Shown here piece by piece: positions 44,573-52,971 of a DNA stretch of 64,000 nt. The stretch comes from Polyangium sp. y55x31 (lineage in GTDB: Bacteria; Myxococcota_A; Polyangia; Polyangiales; Polyangiaceae), in NCBI RefSeq assembly GCF_029946505.1, contig NZ_JARZHG010000002.1, forward strand, positions 186,001-250,000, read 5' to 3'. Every line of letters begins with the position of its first letter. Positions within the stretch are counted from its first letter, which is position 1. The notes under the pieces are model-generated. The model saw nothing but the letters and a program-made list of their open reading frames with translations. It was not told the origin of the DNA and made no database searches. The translations under genes were made by a program, and so were the position numbers.

Positions 44573-46098
44573 CGTCTGCCTCTCGAGAACGTCACGAGCT
44601 CGAGCTTCTGCGCCACCAGCAGATCATGGATGACCCGCAGCACCTCGATCGTCGGCAGGCCCGCGCCGCCGATGATGTCCTCGATCGAGGCCACACCGTC
44701 GATCGACGCGACGACGAGGCGCCCGCGCTCGTCGAGGCCCCGCGCGAGCTCCTCGACGGAAGCACGCAGGCGCGGGACGAGGCTCATGTCGCCGATACGC
44801 GCCATGTACTTCTGCTTCAGGATCTGCCGCGAGCTCTCGGCGTAGCTGAGCGCGCCGATGTTGTCCGGAGCGTCCGAGAGGATCGCCTCCGCGAGCGCGA
44901 GCGCGCCGCGATGATCCCCCGCCTCGTACCGCGACCGCACCTCGTTGAGCCGCTCGCTCACGGGCACGTGCGGCACGGGCGAGGAGCGCTCGCCCGACAT
45001 GAGCGACTCGCTGCTGCGCGTGCCCGTCTCCGATCCGCGCCGGCGATGCGAGGGACGACCGCCCGCGTTGCTCGGCGGCGGAGGCGGAGGCGCATCCAAC
45101 GTGGGCTTCACGGTGCGCGGAGGCGTCAAGCGCGGCGAGAGGCGCGGCCGATCGTCGACCGTCGCGCGAGGACGCGGCGTCTCCTCGGGCGTCGGCGGAG
45201 GCGCGGGCGCAGGCACACGCGGGCGCATGAACTCGTCCGAGGGCCGCGAGCGCGGAGGTTCCTCCACGGGGCGCGAGCGCGGCGGCTCTTCCACCGGACG
45301 CGAGCGCGGAGGTTCTTCCACCGGACGCGAACGCGGCGGCTCGGTCTCGAGCGTGCGCGGCGGCGGTTCGGTCTCGAGCGTGTCTCTCGCGCGGAAGAGC
45401 TCCACGCCGAGCTCTTCGAACACGGCCTCCGCGGTGTCGAGGGCCCGCGCCGTGAGCGATGACGACGACTCGCGCGCAGCGATGCCGCGGTAGAGCGGCT
45501 CGTGCTCCTCGAGCAGGCCGGGCGCGATGCCCGGGAGCGTGTCCTGATCGAGCAGCGGAGGCGGCATCGTGGCGAGATCGTCCTGCCGCATGTCGACCGT
45601 GTCGTCGCCGCGCGGCGGGATCGTCTTCGCGTCGTCCCGCTCCGGCGGCTCGGTGTCGTCGCCGCGCGGCGGGACCGTCTTCGCCTCGTGCAGCCGCCGC
45701 GGCGGGATCGTGTCGTCGCCGCGCGGCGGGATCGTCTTCGCGTCGTCGCCGCGCGGCCGCACCGTGTCCACGTCGCTCGCCGGCGGCGGGATCGTCTCGG
45801 CGGCCGCGGAGAAGCCGCGTGGCTCCTCCTCCACGTCGGGCTTCATCATCTGCTCGACGAGCTGCTCCATCGGGATGGGCGGCGGCAGCGTCTCGCGGTC
45901 TTGAATGAAGTCCGGCAGTGGATCGGCGTCGCCGAACGAGACCACGGGCTGCGGCGGACGCACGGTGTCGCCGGCGAGGCCGAGGCCACGCGGCACGACG
46001 GGCTTGCGCGCGCCGCGATCCGCCGAGCCCTTGCCTTCCGGGCCCGGTCCCTCGTCTCCGGTCTCTTCGTTCGATCGTTCGGGAGGCTTTTGCGACAT
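44569..46098 (-). CDS. low-complexity repeat protein with C-terminal winged-helix-like module
   Basis: A 509-residue, probably cytoplasmic protein. Residues about 60-170 repeat acidic/basic units such as KTIPPRGDD and DTIPPRR; about 270-310 repeat EPPRSRPVE in 27-base DNA units. The last 130 residues are ordered: a TPR-like helix pair (NEVRSRYEAGDHRGALALAEAIL) and the module LVVASIDGVASIEDIIGG ... VLRVIHDLLVAQKLELV, which matches the shape of the N-terminal module of the J-domain protein encoded upstream. The ATG at 46098 lies 28 bases after dnaK. No family name is assigned; an adaptor role is inferred. Confidence 0.7.
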   Translation of the reverse strand: MSQKPPERSNEETGDEGPGPEGKGSADRGARKPVVPRGLGLAGDTVRPPQPVVSFGDADPLPDFIQDRETLPPPIPMEQLVEQMMKPDVEEEPRGFSAAAETIPPPASDVDTVRPRGDDAKTIPPRGDDTIPPRRLHEAKTVPPRGDDTEPPERDDAKTIPPRGDDTVDMRQDDLATMPPPLLDQDTLPGIAPGLLEEHEPLYRGIAARESSSSLTARALDTAEAVFEELGVELFRARDTLETEPPPRTLETEPPRSRPVEEPPRSRPVEEPPRSRPVEEPPRSRPSDEFMRPRVPAPAPPPTPEETPRPRATVDDRPRLSPRLTPPRTVKPTLDAPPPPPPSNAGGRPSHRRRGSETGTRSSESLMSGERSSPVPHVPVSERLNEVRSRYEAGDHRGALALAEAILSDAPDNIGALSYAESSRQILKQKYMARIGDMSLVPRLRASVEELARGLDERGRLVVASIDGVASIEDIIGGAGLPTIEVLRVIHDLLVAQKLELVTFSRGRR

Positions 46099-46126
46099 CA
46101 CACCCCGAAAAAGCGCAGCGCCGTGC

Positions 46127-47956
46127 TCACCCCTGCGGCCTGGCGATGACGCCCTTGAACATGCGGTGCGTGCGGGCGAGCGAGTCCATCTGACCACGAA
46201 GCGCGGTCAAATCCTTGCGGGTGATCGCATCGCGGCAACGCTCGAGGATGGCACGCGCCTTCTCGATGGCGTCGCGCCCGAAATCGCTGGACTGAACGAT
46301 GGCCTGTACCTTCGGGAACATCTTTTCGATGTCCGCGATGACCTTTTCGGCTTCCTGCTTGACGCCTTCGAACTCATCGTTCGAGCGACGCTCGACGAGG
46401 TACTCCTTGGCGGCCTCCATCATCGCGCCGACCTCCTCCTTCGTGAGGCCGCTGGAAGCCGTGACCTGGATCGACTGCTGCTGGCCGGTCTCGAGGTCCT
46501 TCGCCCCGACGGAGACGATGCCGTCGCTGTCGATGGCGAACGTCACCTCGATCTCGACCTGACCCTTCGGCGCGCGCCGGAGCCCCGTGAGGACGAACTC
46601 GCCGAGCAGCTCGTTGCCCTCGGCCTGCGCGCTCTCGCCCTGCATGACCAGGATCTTCACGGCCGTCTGGTTGTCGCGGCTCGTCGTGAAGATCTTCGAC
46701 CGGCTCGTGGGCACGGTCGTGTTCATCGGGATGAGCTCCTCGAAGTTCGACCCGTACGTCATGATGCCGAGCGCGTGCGGCGTGACGTCGAGCAGCACCA
46801 TCTGCTTCGACTCGTCGACGAGCGCGGCACCCTGCACGGCCGCGCCGAGCGCGACGACCTCGTCGGGGTGCACGCCCTTGCAAGGCTCGCGGCCGAAGAA
46901 CTGGCGCACCGCCTCCTGCACGCGCGGCATGCGCGTCATGCCGCCGACGAGGATCACGTCCTCGATCTCCTCGCGCTCGATACGCGCGTCCTCCAGCGTC
47001 TGGCGGCAGATCTCGATGCAGCGCTCGACGAGGTCTCCGCAGAGCGACTCCATCGCGTCGCGCGTCAGCGTGCGCTGGAGGTGCAGCGCCTCGTTGCGCC
47101 CGCTCGAGATGATGAACGGCAAGTTGATCTCGGTCTCGCGCACGCCCGAGAGCTCGCACTTGGCCTTCTCGGCGGCGTCCTTGAGCCGCTGCAGCGCCAT
47201 GCGATCCTGCCGGAGATCGACGCTCGTCTGATCGCGGAAGCCCTGCACGAGCCAGTCGATGATCCGCGCGTCGAAGTCCTCGCCGCCGAGGAACGTGTCG
47301 CCCGCGGTGGCGATGACCTTGAACACGCCGCCCGCGCCGATCTCCAGGATGGAGATGTCGAACGTGCCGCCGCCGAGATCGAAGACCGCGATCGTCTTCT
47401 CGACGTTGCGCTCGAAGCCGTACGCGAGCGCCGCGGCCGTGGGCTCGTTGACGATGCGGATGACGTCGAGCCCCGCGATCTGCCCGGCGTCCTTCGTGGC
47501 CTGGCGCTGACCGTCGTTGAAGTACGCGGGCACGGTGATGACGGCCTTCGTGACGGGCTCCGAGAGGTAGTCCTCCGCGAAGAGCTTCATCTCCTGCAGC
47601 ACCATCGCGCTGATCTCGGGGACCGAGTAGGTCTTGTCCCGGAGCTGGATCCGCACGTCGCCGTGCGGCCCCTCGACGATCCGGTACGACGCCGAGAGCG
47701 TCGCGTGCTTGACCTGCGACGAGGAGAACTTGCGCCCGATGAGGCGCTTGGCGGCGTAGACCGTGTTCTCCGCGTTCGTGATCGCCTGCCGCTTCGCGAT
47801 GTGACCGACGAGGCGCTTGCCGGCCTCGGTGATCGCCACCATCGAAGGGGTCGTCTTGTAACCGCCGCGGTTGGGGATGACGGTCGGTACGCCGTCCTCG
47901 ACGATGGCCACGCACGAGTTCGTGGTGCCGAGATCGATTCCGATGACGCGCTCCAT
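46127..47956 (-). CDS. DnaK/Hsp70-family chaperone
   Basis: A 609-residue Hsp70. The nucleotide-binding domain has [37 protein letters not shown] and [14 protein letters not shown]; the substrate-binding domain has [12 protein letters not shown] and [18 protein letters not shown]; then a helical lid. It is slightly shorter than canonical DnaK (about 638) and lacks the acidic disordered EEVD/DDDK-like tail. It is preceded by a J-domain protein gene and followed by an adaptor-like gene, not by the grpE/dnaJ set of the housekeeping chaperone. It is probably a paralogue dedicated to a specific process; the symbol is withheld for that reason. Confidence 0.9.
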   Translation of the reverse strand: MERVIGIDLGTTNSCVAIVEDGVPTVIPNRGGYKTTPSMVAITEAGKRLVGHIAKRQAITNAENTVYAAKRLIGRKFSSSQVKHATLSASYRIVEGPHGDVRIQLRDKTYSVPEISAMVLQEMKLFAEDYLSEPVTKAVITVPAYFNDGQRQATKDAGQIAGLDVIRIVNEPTAAALAYGFERNVEKTIAVFDLGGGTFDISILEIGAGGVFKVIATAGDTFLGGEDFDARIIDWLVQGFRDQTSVDLRQDRMALQRLKDAAEKAKCELSGVRETEINLPFIISSGRNEALHLQRTLTRDAMESLCGDLVERCIEICRQTLEDARIEREEIEDVILVGGMTRMPRVQEAVRQFFGREPCKGVHPDEVVALGAAVQGAALVDESKQMVLLDVTPHALGIMTYGSNFEELIPMNTTVPTSRSKIFTTSRDNQTAVKILVMQGESAQAEGNELLGEFVLTGLRRAPKGQVEIEVTFAIDSDGIVSVGAKDLETGQQQSIQVTASSGLTKEEVGAMMEAAKEYLVERRSNDEFEGVKQEAEKVIADIEKMFPKVQAIVQSSDFGRDAIEKARAILERCRDAITRKDLTALRGQMDSLARTHRMFKGVIARPQG

Positions 47957-48031
47957 CGATTCAGGTGCTCCGTGGAGGGGGGTGCCAGGAAGAGACGTGC
48001 AAAAGTACGGCGAGACCGCTGCCGTCGGGGA

Positions 48032-49717
48032 TCATTTCTCCGGATCGGCGCCGTCTGGTTTCTTCATCTGTGCGCGAAGCTGCGCGATCGCCTCACGCAT
48101 CCTAGCATCGTTCGGCGAAAGCTCGGCGGCCCGCTCCATCTCGACCCGCGCGCTCGTCTCCAGCCCGGCGGCCATGTAGGCCCGCGCCAGGGTGAGCCTG
48201 TACTCGCCGACACCAGGTGAAAGCTTCACCGCGCGCCGGGCGAAATCGATGGCGCGCCGGTTGTTCTGGCCGGTCTTGAGCGTGCAAAACGCGACACGCT
48301 CGTGCGGCCGGGGGTCGTCTCCCCTTGCTTTGCAGACATTCGCGAAGCTCATGGCCGCCTCCGACCAGCGACCCTGGCTCGCCTCGTACTCGGCCTGCCG
48401 CAAAAAGCCCTCCGCGAGCTCCGCCGCCGCCTGCTGCTGGATCTCGGCCGCCTTGCGCACGAGGGCCTCGTCCTCGGGCGCGAGCGCCACCGCGAGCCGA
48501 TAGGCGTTCGCCGCGGCCGCGAGATCTCTCCGCTCGAGCGCCACCTTCGCCGCCAGCACGTACCGATCGAGCTGCAGACGCCGCGCCTCGTTCCGCGACG
48601 TGTCGTAGCGGCGGAAGGGATCATTCGCAGGCGGAGGAGGCGTCGCAGGCGGGGAAGACACGCCCGCCGCGTCGGTCACCGCGCGCCGAAGCGGCGTCGA
48701 TCCGAGCTTCGCGCTGAAGGGCACCCGGCGTATCCGCGCGCTCTCCGGGCTCGCGGCGTCCTCGCCGACGAGGCGCGCGGGCGACGTCGGTGGTCCGCTC
48801 GCCGGCCCGTCCTCGGCCGCCGCGACGACCGCGGGGATGTCCATCGGATCATGCTCGAGGAGCGCGGCCATCGTCCGATTTCGCCGCGTCTGCTCGAGGT
48901 ACGCGTCGTACTCCGCGCGGCGCTGCTTCGACGTGAGCACGTCGTGCGCGAGCGTGAGCCTGTCGAAGATCGCCTCGATCCGCTGCTTGTACGTGCCGAG
49001 CTTCTTCCGGAAGTACTTGTCGGGGTGGAACTCCGGCGCGAGCACCCAGTACGCGCTCTTGATCTGCTTCTTGTCCGCGTCGGTGCTCACCCCGAGCAGC
49101 TCGTAGTGGTTGCGCTCGTCGAGCGCGTCGTAGAGCTCGAGGACGCGCTTCTTCTTCGCGTGATCGAGATCGACGGGCTCTTCGAGCTCCGGATCGACGA
49201 TCCGCGGCTGCTCGACCGTGAGTTCGATCGCACGACGCGTCACGGGCGGCGCATCGACGCCCGGGTCGGCGCCGCTGCGTCGCTCGGCCGAGAGCTCGAT
49301 GCTGCGCCGGGTCGGCGGCGGCAGATCCGCGAGGGGTTCGAAGCTTCGGCGGCTCGCAGGCGGCGCGTCGACGCTCGGGTCGAACCTGCGTGATGACGGC
49401 CCGGCGCCGAAGCCACCTTCGAAGCTGCGACTCGACGGGCCCTCGGTTCCGCGTGTCGATGCGGCGCCCGAGGACGGCGCCACGCTCGGATGGGCGCGGC
49501 GGGACACCGGCGCCCTCGGCTCGTTGAAGTCGACGGCGCCGAGCACGAAGAGGCGATCCAGCGCGGTCGTCACCTCGGCTTGCGAAAGACCGGTGATGAG
49601 CGAGAGCTCACGCTCGCTCACCACGCCGTCGATGCGCGAGAGCAGGTATGCCTCGTCGGGCCTGAGCGGCAGCGACTTGATGTCGCACCCGGGCACCGGC
49701 CTTGGAACACGCACCAT
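48032..49717 (-). CDS. J-domain protein with N-terminal winged-helix-like and C-terminal TPR parts
   Basis: A 561-residue co-chaperone. Residues about 15-65 form a compact module (LLSRIDGVVSERELSLITGLSQAEVTTALDRLFVLGAVDF). A Ser/Arg/Pro-rich linker repeats PPxxRRSxE units (about 70-190). The J-domain (about 215-285) has HYELLGVSTDADKKQIKSAYW and the HPD of EFHPDKYF, which stimulates Hsp70 ATPase. C-terminal TPRs follow (ERRDLAAAANAYRLAVALAPED, ARAYMAAGLETSARVEMERAAEL). It lies 75 bases upstream of the DnaK gene, making the two a likely J-protein/Hsp70 pair. Confidence 0.88.
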   Translation of the reverse strand: MVRVPRPVPGCDIKSLPLRPDEAYLLSRIDGVVSERELSLITGLSQAEVTTALDRLFVLGAVDFNEPRAPVSRRAHPSVAPSSGAASTRGTEGPSSRSFEGGFGAGPSSRRFDPSVDAPPASRRSFEPLADLPPPTRRSIELSAERRSGADPGVDAPPVTRRAIELTVEQPRIVDPELEEPVDLDHAKKKRVLELYDALDERNHYELLGVSTDADKKQIKSAYWVLAPEFHPDKYFRKKLGTYKQRIEAIFDRLTLAHDVLTSKQRRAEYDAYLEQTRRNRTMAALLEHDPMDIPAVVAAAEDGPASGPPTSPARLVGEDAASPESARIRRVPFSAKLGSTPLRRAVTDAAGVSSPPATPPPPANDPFRRYDTSRNEARRLQLDRYVLAAKVALERRDLAAAANAYRLAVALAPEDEALVRKAAEIQQQAAAELAEGFLRQAEYEASQGRWSEAAMSFANVCKARGDDPRPHERVAFCTLKTGQNNRRAIDFARRAVKLSPGVGEYRLTLARAYMAAGLETSARVEMERAAELSPNDARMREAIAQLRAQMKKPDGADPEK

Positions 49718-49758
49718 GGGGAAACCGGACGTAGCGGACGCGATACCGAGCGTTCAGT

Positions 49759-50724
49759 CTAGTGAGGATCGAGCGCGCGCCGCAACGCAGCCGGACGCCC
49801 GGGAGGCACGAAGCCGCCGAGCCACGCCTCCGGCCATGCCGCGATGCGTCGTTCGAGCTCCGCCGCGATTCTCGTCACGAGAACGTCCTCGGCGCAAGAT
49901 TCCGGCCCAAGATCGTCCAGGGGAACCCGGGAGATCAAGACGCTCGGGTGCGACGAACCCGATGCCGACGCAGCAGGCGCACACGTGCCCACCACCACCG
50001 CAGCTCGACGCGCGAGCGCGATGCGCGCGGGTCCGATCGGAACGAGGACATCGGCGCCGAAGAGGCGTCGAGTGATCGAAGGTACGCGCGCGGGGATGTC
50101 GACGAGAAATCCCACGGCGCGGCCTTCCGCGAGCTCGCGCGCGATGGAGAGCGCGACGCCGCGCCGACCTCGATAGAGCGAACGAACGCCACGCGGACGA
50201 CGCAGCCGCTCGTAGAGCTCGGTGAAGCGTGGGTCGTAGCTCTCGCGCGCGACCGTGGCGACGGGAAACCCCTCCTCGACGAGGAGCGCGGCCATGCGCT
50301 CCCAGGGCCCGAGGTGCGCCGCGACGAACACCACGCCACGGCCCTCCGCGAGCGCGTCCGCGAACACGCGGCGCGACGCCGGATCGAGCGAGAGGCGCGC
50401 GCCCGCGCGCTCGCCCGGTCGCAGGAGATCGAGCGTGTCGGCGAGCATTTCGGCGACGGTCGTGAAGACGCTTTGAGTACGAACGTTCGAGCTGCCGAGC
50501 CCAGCTTCGAGCCTCGCGGCGACGATACGACGCGTGCGCGGGAGGATGCAGTACGCGACGAACCCGAGCGCTCGACAAACCGCGCGGAGAGCGCGCCGCG
50601 GAAGGATCAACGCGAAGGCGAGCAGGGCCCGCACGAGCGCGTACACGACATCGTTCTTCAGCCGTTGCCGCGGGGTCCACGTCCCTCCCTCGCGTACGTC
50701 GGCGACGGGCCCCTCGCTCGCCAC
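49759..50724 (-). CDS. LpxL/HtrB-like lipid A acyltransferase family protein
   Basis: A 321-residue acyltransferase of the LpxL/LpxM fold. N-terminal helix (YALVRALLAFALILPRRALRAV), the catalytic H-x4-E in AAHLGPWERM, then LYRGRRGVALSIARELAEGRAVGFLVDIPARVPSITRRLFG, matching the family's second and third motifs (with DIP where many have DQ). It would add an acyl chain to lipid A or a related lipid at the inner membrane. Start: GTG at 50724, 8 bases after the lipoprotein gene's stop. Operon position after an ECF sigma pair suggests envelope-stress remodelling. Confidence 0.85.
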   Translation of the reverse strand: MASEGPVADVREGGTWTPRQRLKNDVVYALVRALLAFALILPRRALRAVCRALGFVAYCILPRTRRIVAARLEAGLGSSNVRTQSVFTTVAEMLADTLDLLRPGERAGARLSLDPASRRVFADALAEGRGVVFVAAHLGPWERMAALLVEEGFPVATVARESYDPRFTELYERLRRPRGVRSLYRGRRGVALSIARELAEGRAVGFLVDIPARVPSITRRLFGADVLVPIGPARIALARRAAVVVGTCAPAASASGSSHPSVLISRVPLDDLGPESCAEDVLVTRIAAELERRIAAWPEAWLGGFVPPGRPAALRRALDPH

Positions 50725-50732
50725 GCGCGTGC

Positions 50733-51323
50733 TCAGCGCGGACCGGCGTCGCCGAGCGCCGAGGAGATCACCTGGTCCTGGATCCGAACGGCCTCGTCGA
50801 ACGCATCCATCGCAGCCTTGCGCGCGCGCTCGCGACCTTCGCCCTCGGGCATCGACTTCGCGCGCCGCTCCTCCACGAGCCCACGCACCTCGAAGAGATG
50901 GCCGCGGAAGTACGTCGTCTCCTTCGCCAGCAAAAGCCCCGCATCGACGTCGCCGAGCGCCGCGTCGAACTCGCTCTTCGCGCTGCGCAGATCGGCGAGG
51001 CGCGCGTACGTGTCGGAGAGGACCTCGCTCGCCTCGGGCAACGGCGTCGCGCCGCCGGGACGCGCGCCATTCGTGAGCGATTCGAGCGCGGCGATCGCGC
51101 CCGCCACGTCGCCCGAGGCCTCCGCGAGATCTGCCTTGTGATGCGCGGCGCGCGCCTTCGACAGGAACGCGAGCAGCACCGAGTCGACGACCGGCGCGGC
51201 TCCGGGCTCGTTCGCCGCAGGCTGCGTCGCCGCGCGATCCGACCGCGCGCAGCTCGCGCCGAGCGCGCCCATCACCGCGAGCGCGATCGCCACGATGCCC
51301 ATCTTCACCGAGCGGCGCGTCAT
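50733..51323 (-). CDS. small helical lipoprotein
   Basis: A 196-residue exported protein with signal peptide and lipobox (GALGASC, Cys about 25) and then mostly Ala-rich alpha helices (FLSKARAAHHKADLAEASGDVAGAIAALESL ... VLSDTYARLADLRSAKSEFDAALGDVDAGLLLAKE), TPR-like in character. Its ATG overlaps the stop of the anti-sigma gene (ATGA), so it belongs to the ECF operon. It may sense or report envelope state to the membrane anti-sigma (inference). No family is recognised. Confidence 0.75.
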   Translation of the reverse strand: MTRRSVKMGIVAIALAVMGALGASCARSDRAATQPAANEPGAAPVVDSVLLAFLSKARAAHHKADLAEASGDVAGAIAALESLTNGARPGGATPLPEASEVLSDTYARLADLRSAKSEFDAALGDVDAGLLLAKETTYFRGHLFEVRGLVEERRAKSMPEGEGRERARKAAMDAFDEAVRIQDQVISSALGDAGPR

Positions 51324-52030
51324 CGCACACCCCACAAGGCGAAGCGGTTCTGACGAAGCTCCGTCGCGCGTGCGCTCGCGATGCGATCGACGCGCGCCGA
51401 CGCACCGCCCACGCGCGGGAACGGCGTGTCGAAGAGCTCGCCTGCCGAGCGCGAGCGCTGAAGCTCGGCCGCCTCGAAGGCCGTGCTCTCCGCCGAAGGA
51501 CGCAGCGTGAGCACGAAGCCCGCTGCCGCCGCGGTCGCCATGACGACCGCCGCCGTGACGACCGACAGCACGCGCCCCTTGCGCGGCTGCGCCGACGTTC
51601 GTCCGAGCGCACGCGCGATGAGCGCCTCGTTGCGGAGCGGCTCGATCGACCGCGGCTGGTGCGCCGCGACGAGCGCCTCTGCCAGCTCCACGAGCGGCAC
51701 CTTCCGCTCTTCGCCGCGAGGCGCATCGAGCGCGTCACGCAGCCTCGCGGCCCCCGCGCGCTCGGAGGCCGTCGGTGGCTCGTCTTCGCCCTCGGCGCGC
51801 GCCTCGCTCTTGCCGAGCGCTCGCTCGATCAGCGCATCGTTCAGCGCATCATCGAGCGACAAAGGCGCGCTCGCCGATCGCAGCACCACGGCGAGCGGGT
51901 GCTCACCCTTCTCCAGCGACGCGCGGAGCGCCTCGGCCTCCGCGAGCTCCTCGGGCGACGGCGGCGGCTCGTCCTCGAACGTCGCGCGCTCGTCCGGACG
52001 AACCAGCCTGAGCTTGTGCTCCCTTTTCAT
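51320..52030 (-). CDS. candidate membrane anti-sigma factor
   Basis: A 236-residue protein with a cytoplasmic N-terminal part (about 1-150), one transmembrane helix (VLSVVTAAVVMATAAAAGFVLTL, about 153-175) and a short periplasmic tail. The cytoplasmic part is an internal duplication: DDALNDALIERALGK and IEPLRNEALIARALGR each follow a PPSPEEL/PPTASER-type segment. The zinc-binding HxxxCxxC motif of common anti-sigma factors is absent. It overlaps the ECF sigma stop by 4 bases. The anti-sigma role is inferred from position and topology. Confidence 0.7.
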   Translation of the reverse strand: MKREHKLRLVRPDERATFEDEPPPSPEELAEAEALRASLEKGEHPLAVVLRSASAPLSLDDALNDALIERALGKSEARAEGEDEPPTASERAGAARLRDALDAPRGEERKVPLVELAEALVAAHQPRSIEPLRNEALIARALGRTSAQPRKGRVLSVVTAAVVMATAAAAGFVLTLRPSAESTAFEAAELQRSRSAGELFDTPFPRVGGASARVDRIASARATELRQNRFALWGVR

Positions 52031-52671
52031 CGCGGAGCCTCCCTCGACGCGAGCTTGCCCTCGGCCACGCGGGGCACGTCGATCGCCTTCTTCAGCGCCG
52101 CGAGCGCGCGGTGCAGCACCACGTCGAACGTCGAGACCGTCACGCCGAGCGCGCTCGCCACCTCTTCGCGGGATCGCTCCTCGAGCACGCGCAGCCGGAT
52201 CGCCTCCGCGTACCGCGGATGGATCGATCGCAGCGCCGCCTCGACCCGCGCGCGCGCCTCGGCGAGGTCACGCTTCTCGCAGAGCTCGGCTTCTCCGTTC
52301 GCCTGCGGATCGGCCTCGGCCGCGTCGATCTCGCGCTGCAGATCGTCGGGCTCGTACAGCGTCTCGCGCTTGCGCGATCGCAGGATGTCGTACGCGATCC
52401 TGAGGCCCACGACGCGCAGCCACGGATAGACGCCTGCGTCTTGCCACTGGAACTGATGAAACCGCTCGACGACGCGCGCGTACGTCTCGGCGAGCGCGTC
52501 CTGCGCGAGCGCTTCTCGTCCGAGGCGCGGCAGGAGCACCGAGCGGTAGAGGATCGGCCCGTAGCGACGGAGGATCTGCCCGAGCGCCGCGCGATCTCCG
52601 GCCCTCGCGCGCTCGCAGAGCTCGCGCTCTGCTTCGAGATCCGTACGCGCAACGGCCACGGACGCCACCAT
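52027..52671 (-). CDS. ECF-family RNA polymerase sigma factor
   Basis: A 214-residue sigma70-family factor. Region 2: RARAGDRAALGQILRRYGPILY ... ALAETYARVVERFHQFQWQDAGVYPWLRVVGLRIAYDILR (the WLRxVxxRxAYDxLR core that recognises -10 DNA). Region 4: AALRSIHPRYAEAIRLRVLEERSREEVASALGVTVSTFDVVLHRALAALKK. The ATG at 52671 is chosen; an upstream ATG at 52773 with AGGA before it would add 34 Pro/Arg-rich residues and cannot be excluded. It heads a run of anti-sigma, lipoprotein and acyltransferase genes and diverges from a rhomboid protease that could itself act in membrane signalling. Confidence 0.9.
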   Translation of the reverse strand: MVASVAVARTDLEAERELCERARAGDRAALGQILRRYGPILYRSVLLPRLGREALAQDALAETYARVVERFHQFQWQDAGVYPWLRVVGLRIAYDILRSRKRETLYEPDDLQREIDAAEADPQANGEAELCEKRDLAEARARVEAALRSIHPRYAEAIRLRVLEERSREEVASALGVTVSTFDVVLHRALAALKKAIDVPRVAEGKLASREAPR

Positions 52672-52971
52672 ACCTGGACTCGGCCTCGGCCGCACAGCCT
52701 GGACCGGCGGCGGCTTCGCCGCGCGCGGCACAGGACGACGACCGAGCCCGACCGCGAGCAGAAGCGCCGCCATCGGATCCTGAGCGGGCGGCGCGAGCGG
52801 ACGGAACGCGAGGGCTAACGCTTGCACGCCCGGAGAACGGCCTTTGCCGCTCGACCTTACGGGCGATCGCCACCACATTGAGCCCCGGCGCGCGGGAACG
52901 CGCCCGATCGTCCGGCCTCGAACGGATTTTCTCGCTGGAAAGGCCGGAATTTCCACCAAGGGAGCGTCGAT
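52672..52971. other. divergent control region between ECF sigma and rhomboid genes
   Basis: A 300-base gap. It holds a GGAATTTCC site (52946-52954) preceded by GGAA at 52937, 17 bases before the rhomboid TTG. If sigma starts at 52773, only 198 bases are non-coding. A GGAAC-type ECF -35 box with correctly spaced -10 was looked for and not found with confidence. Confidence 0.4.

Noticed and set aside
52672-52773. Extending the ECF sigma start to 52773
   Set aside because: AGGA upstream makes it possible, but the added 34 residues are Pro/Arg-rich with weaker codon bias; the shorter start is reported and the alternative noted.
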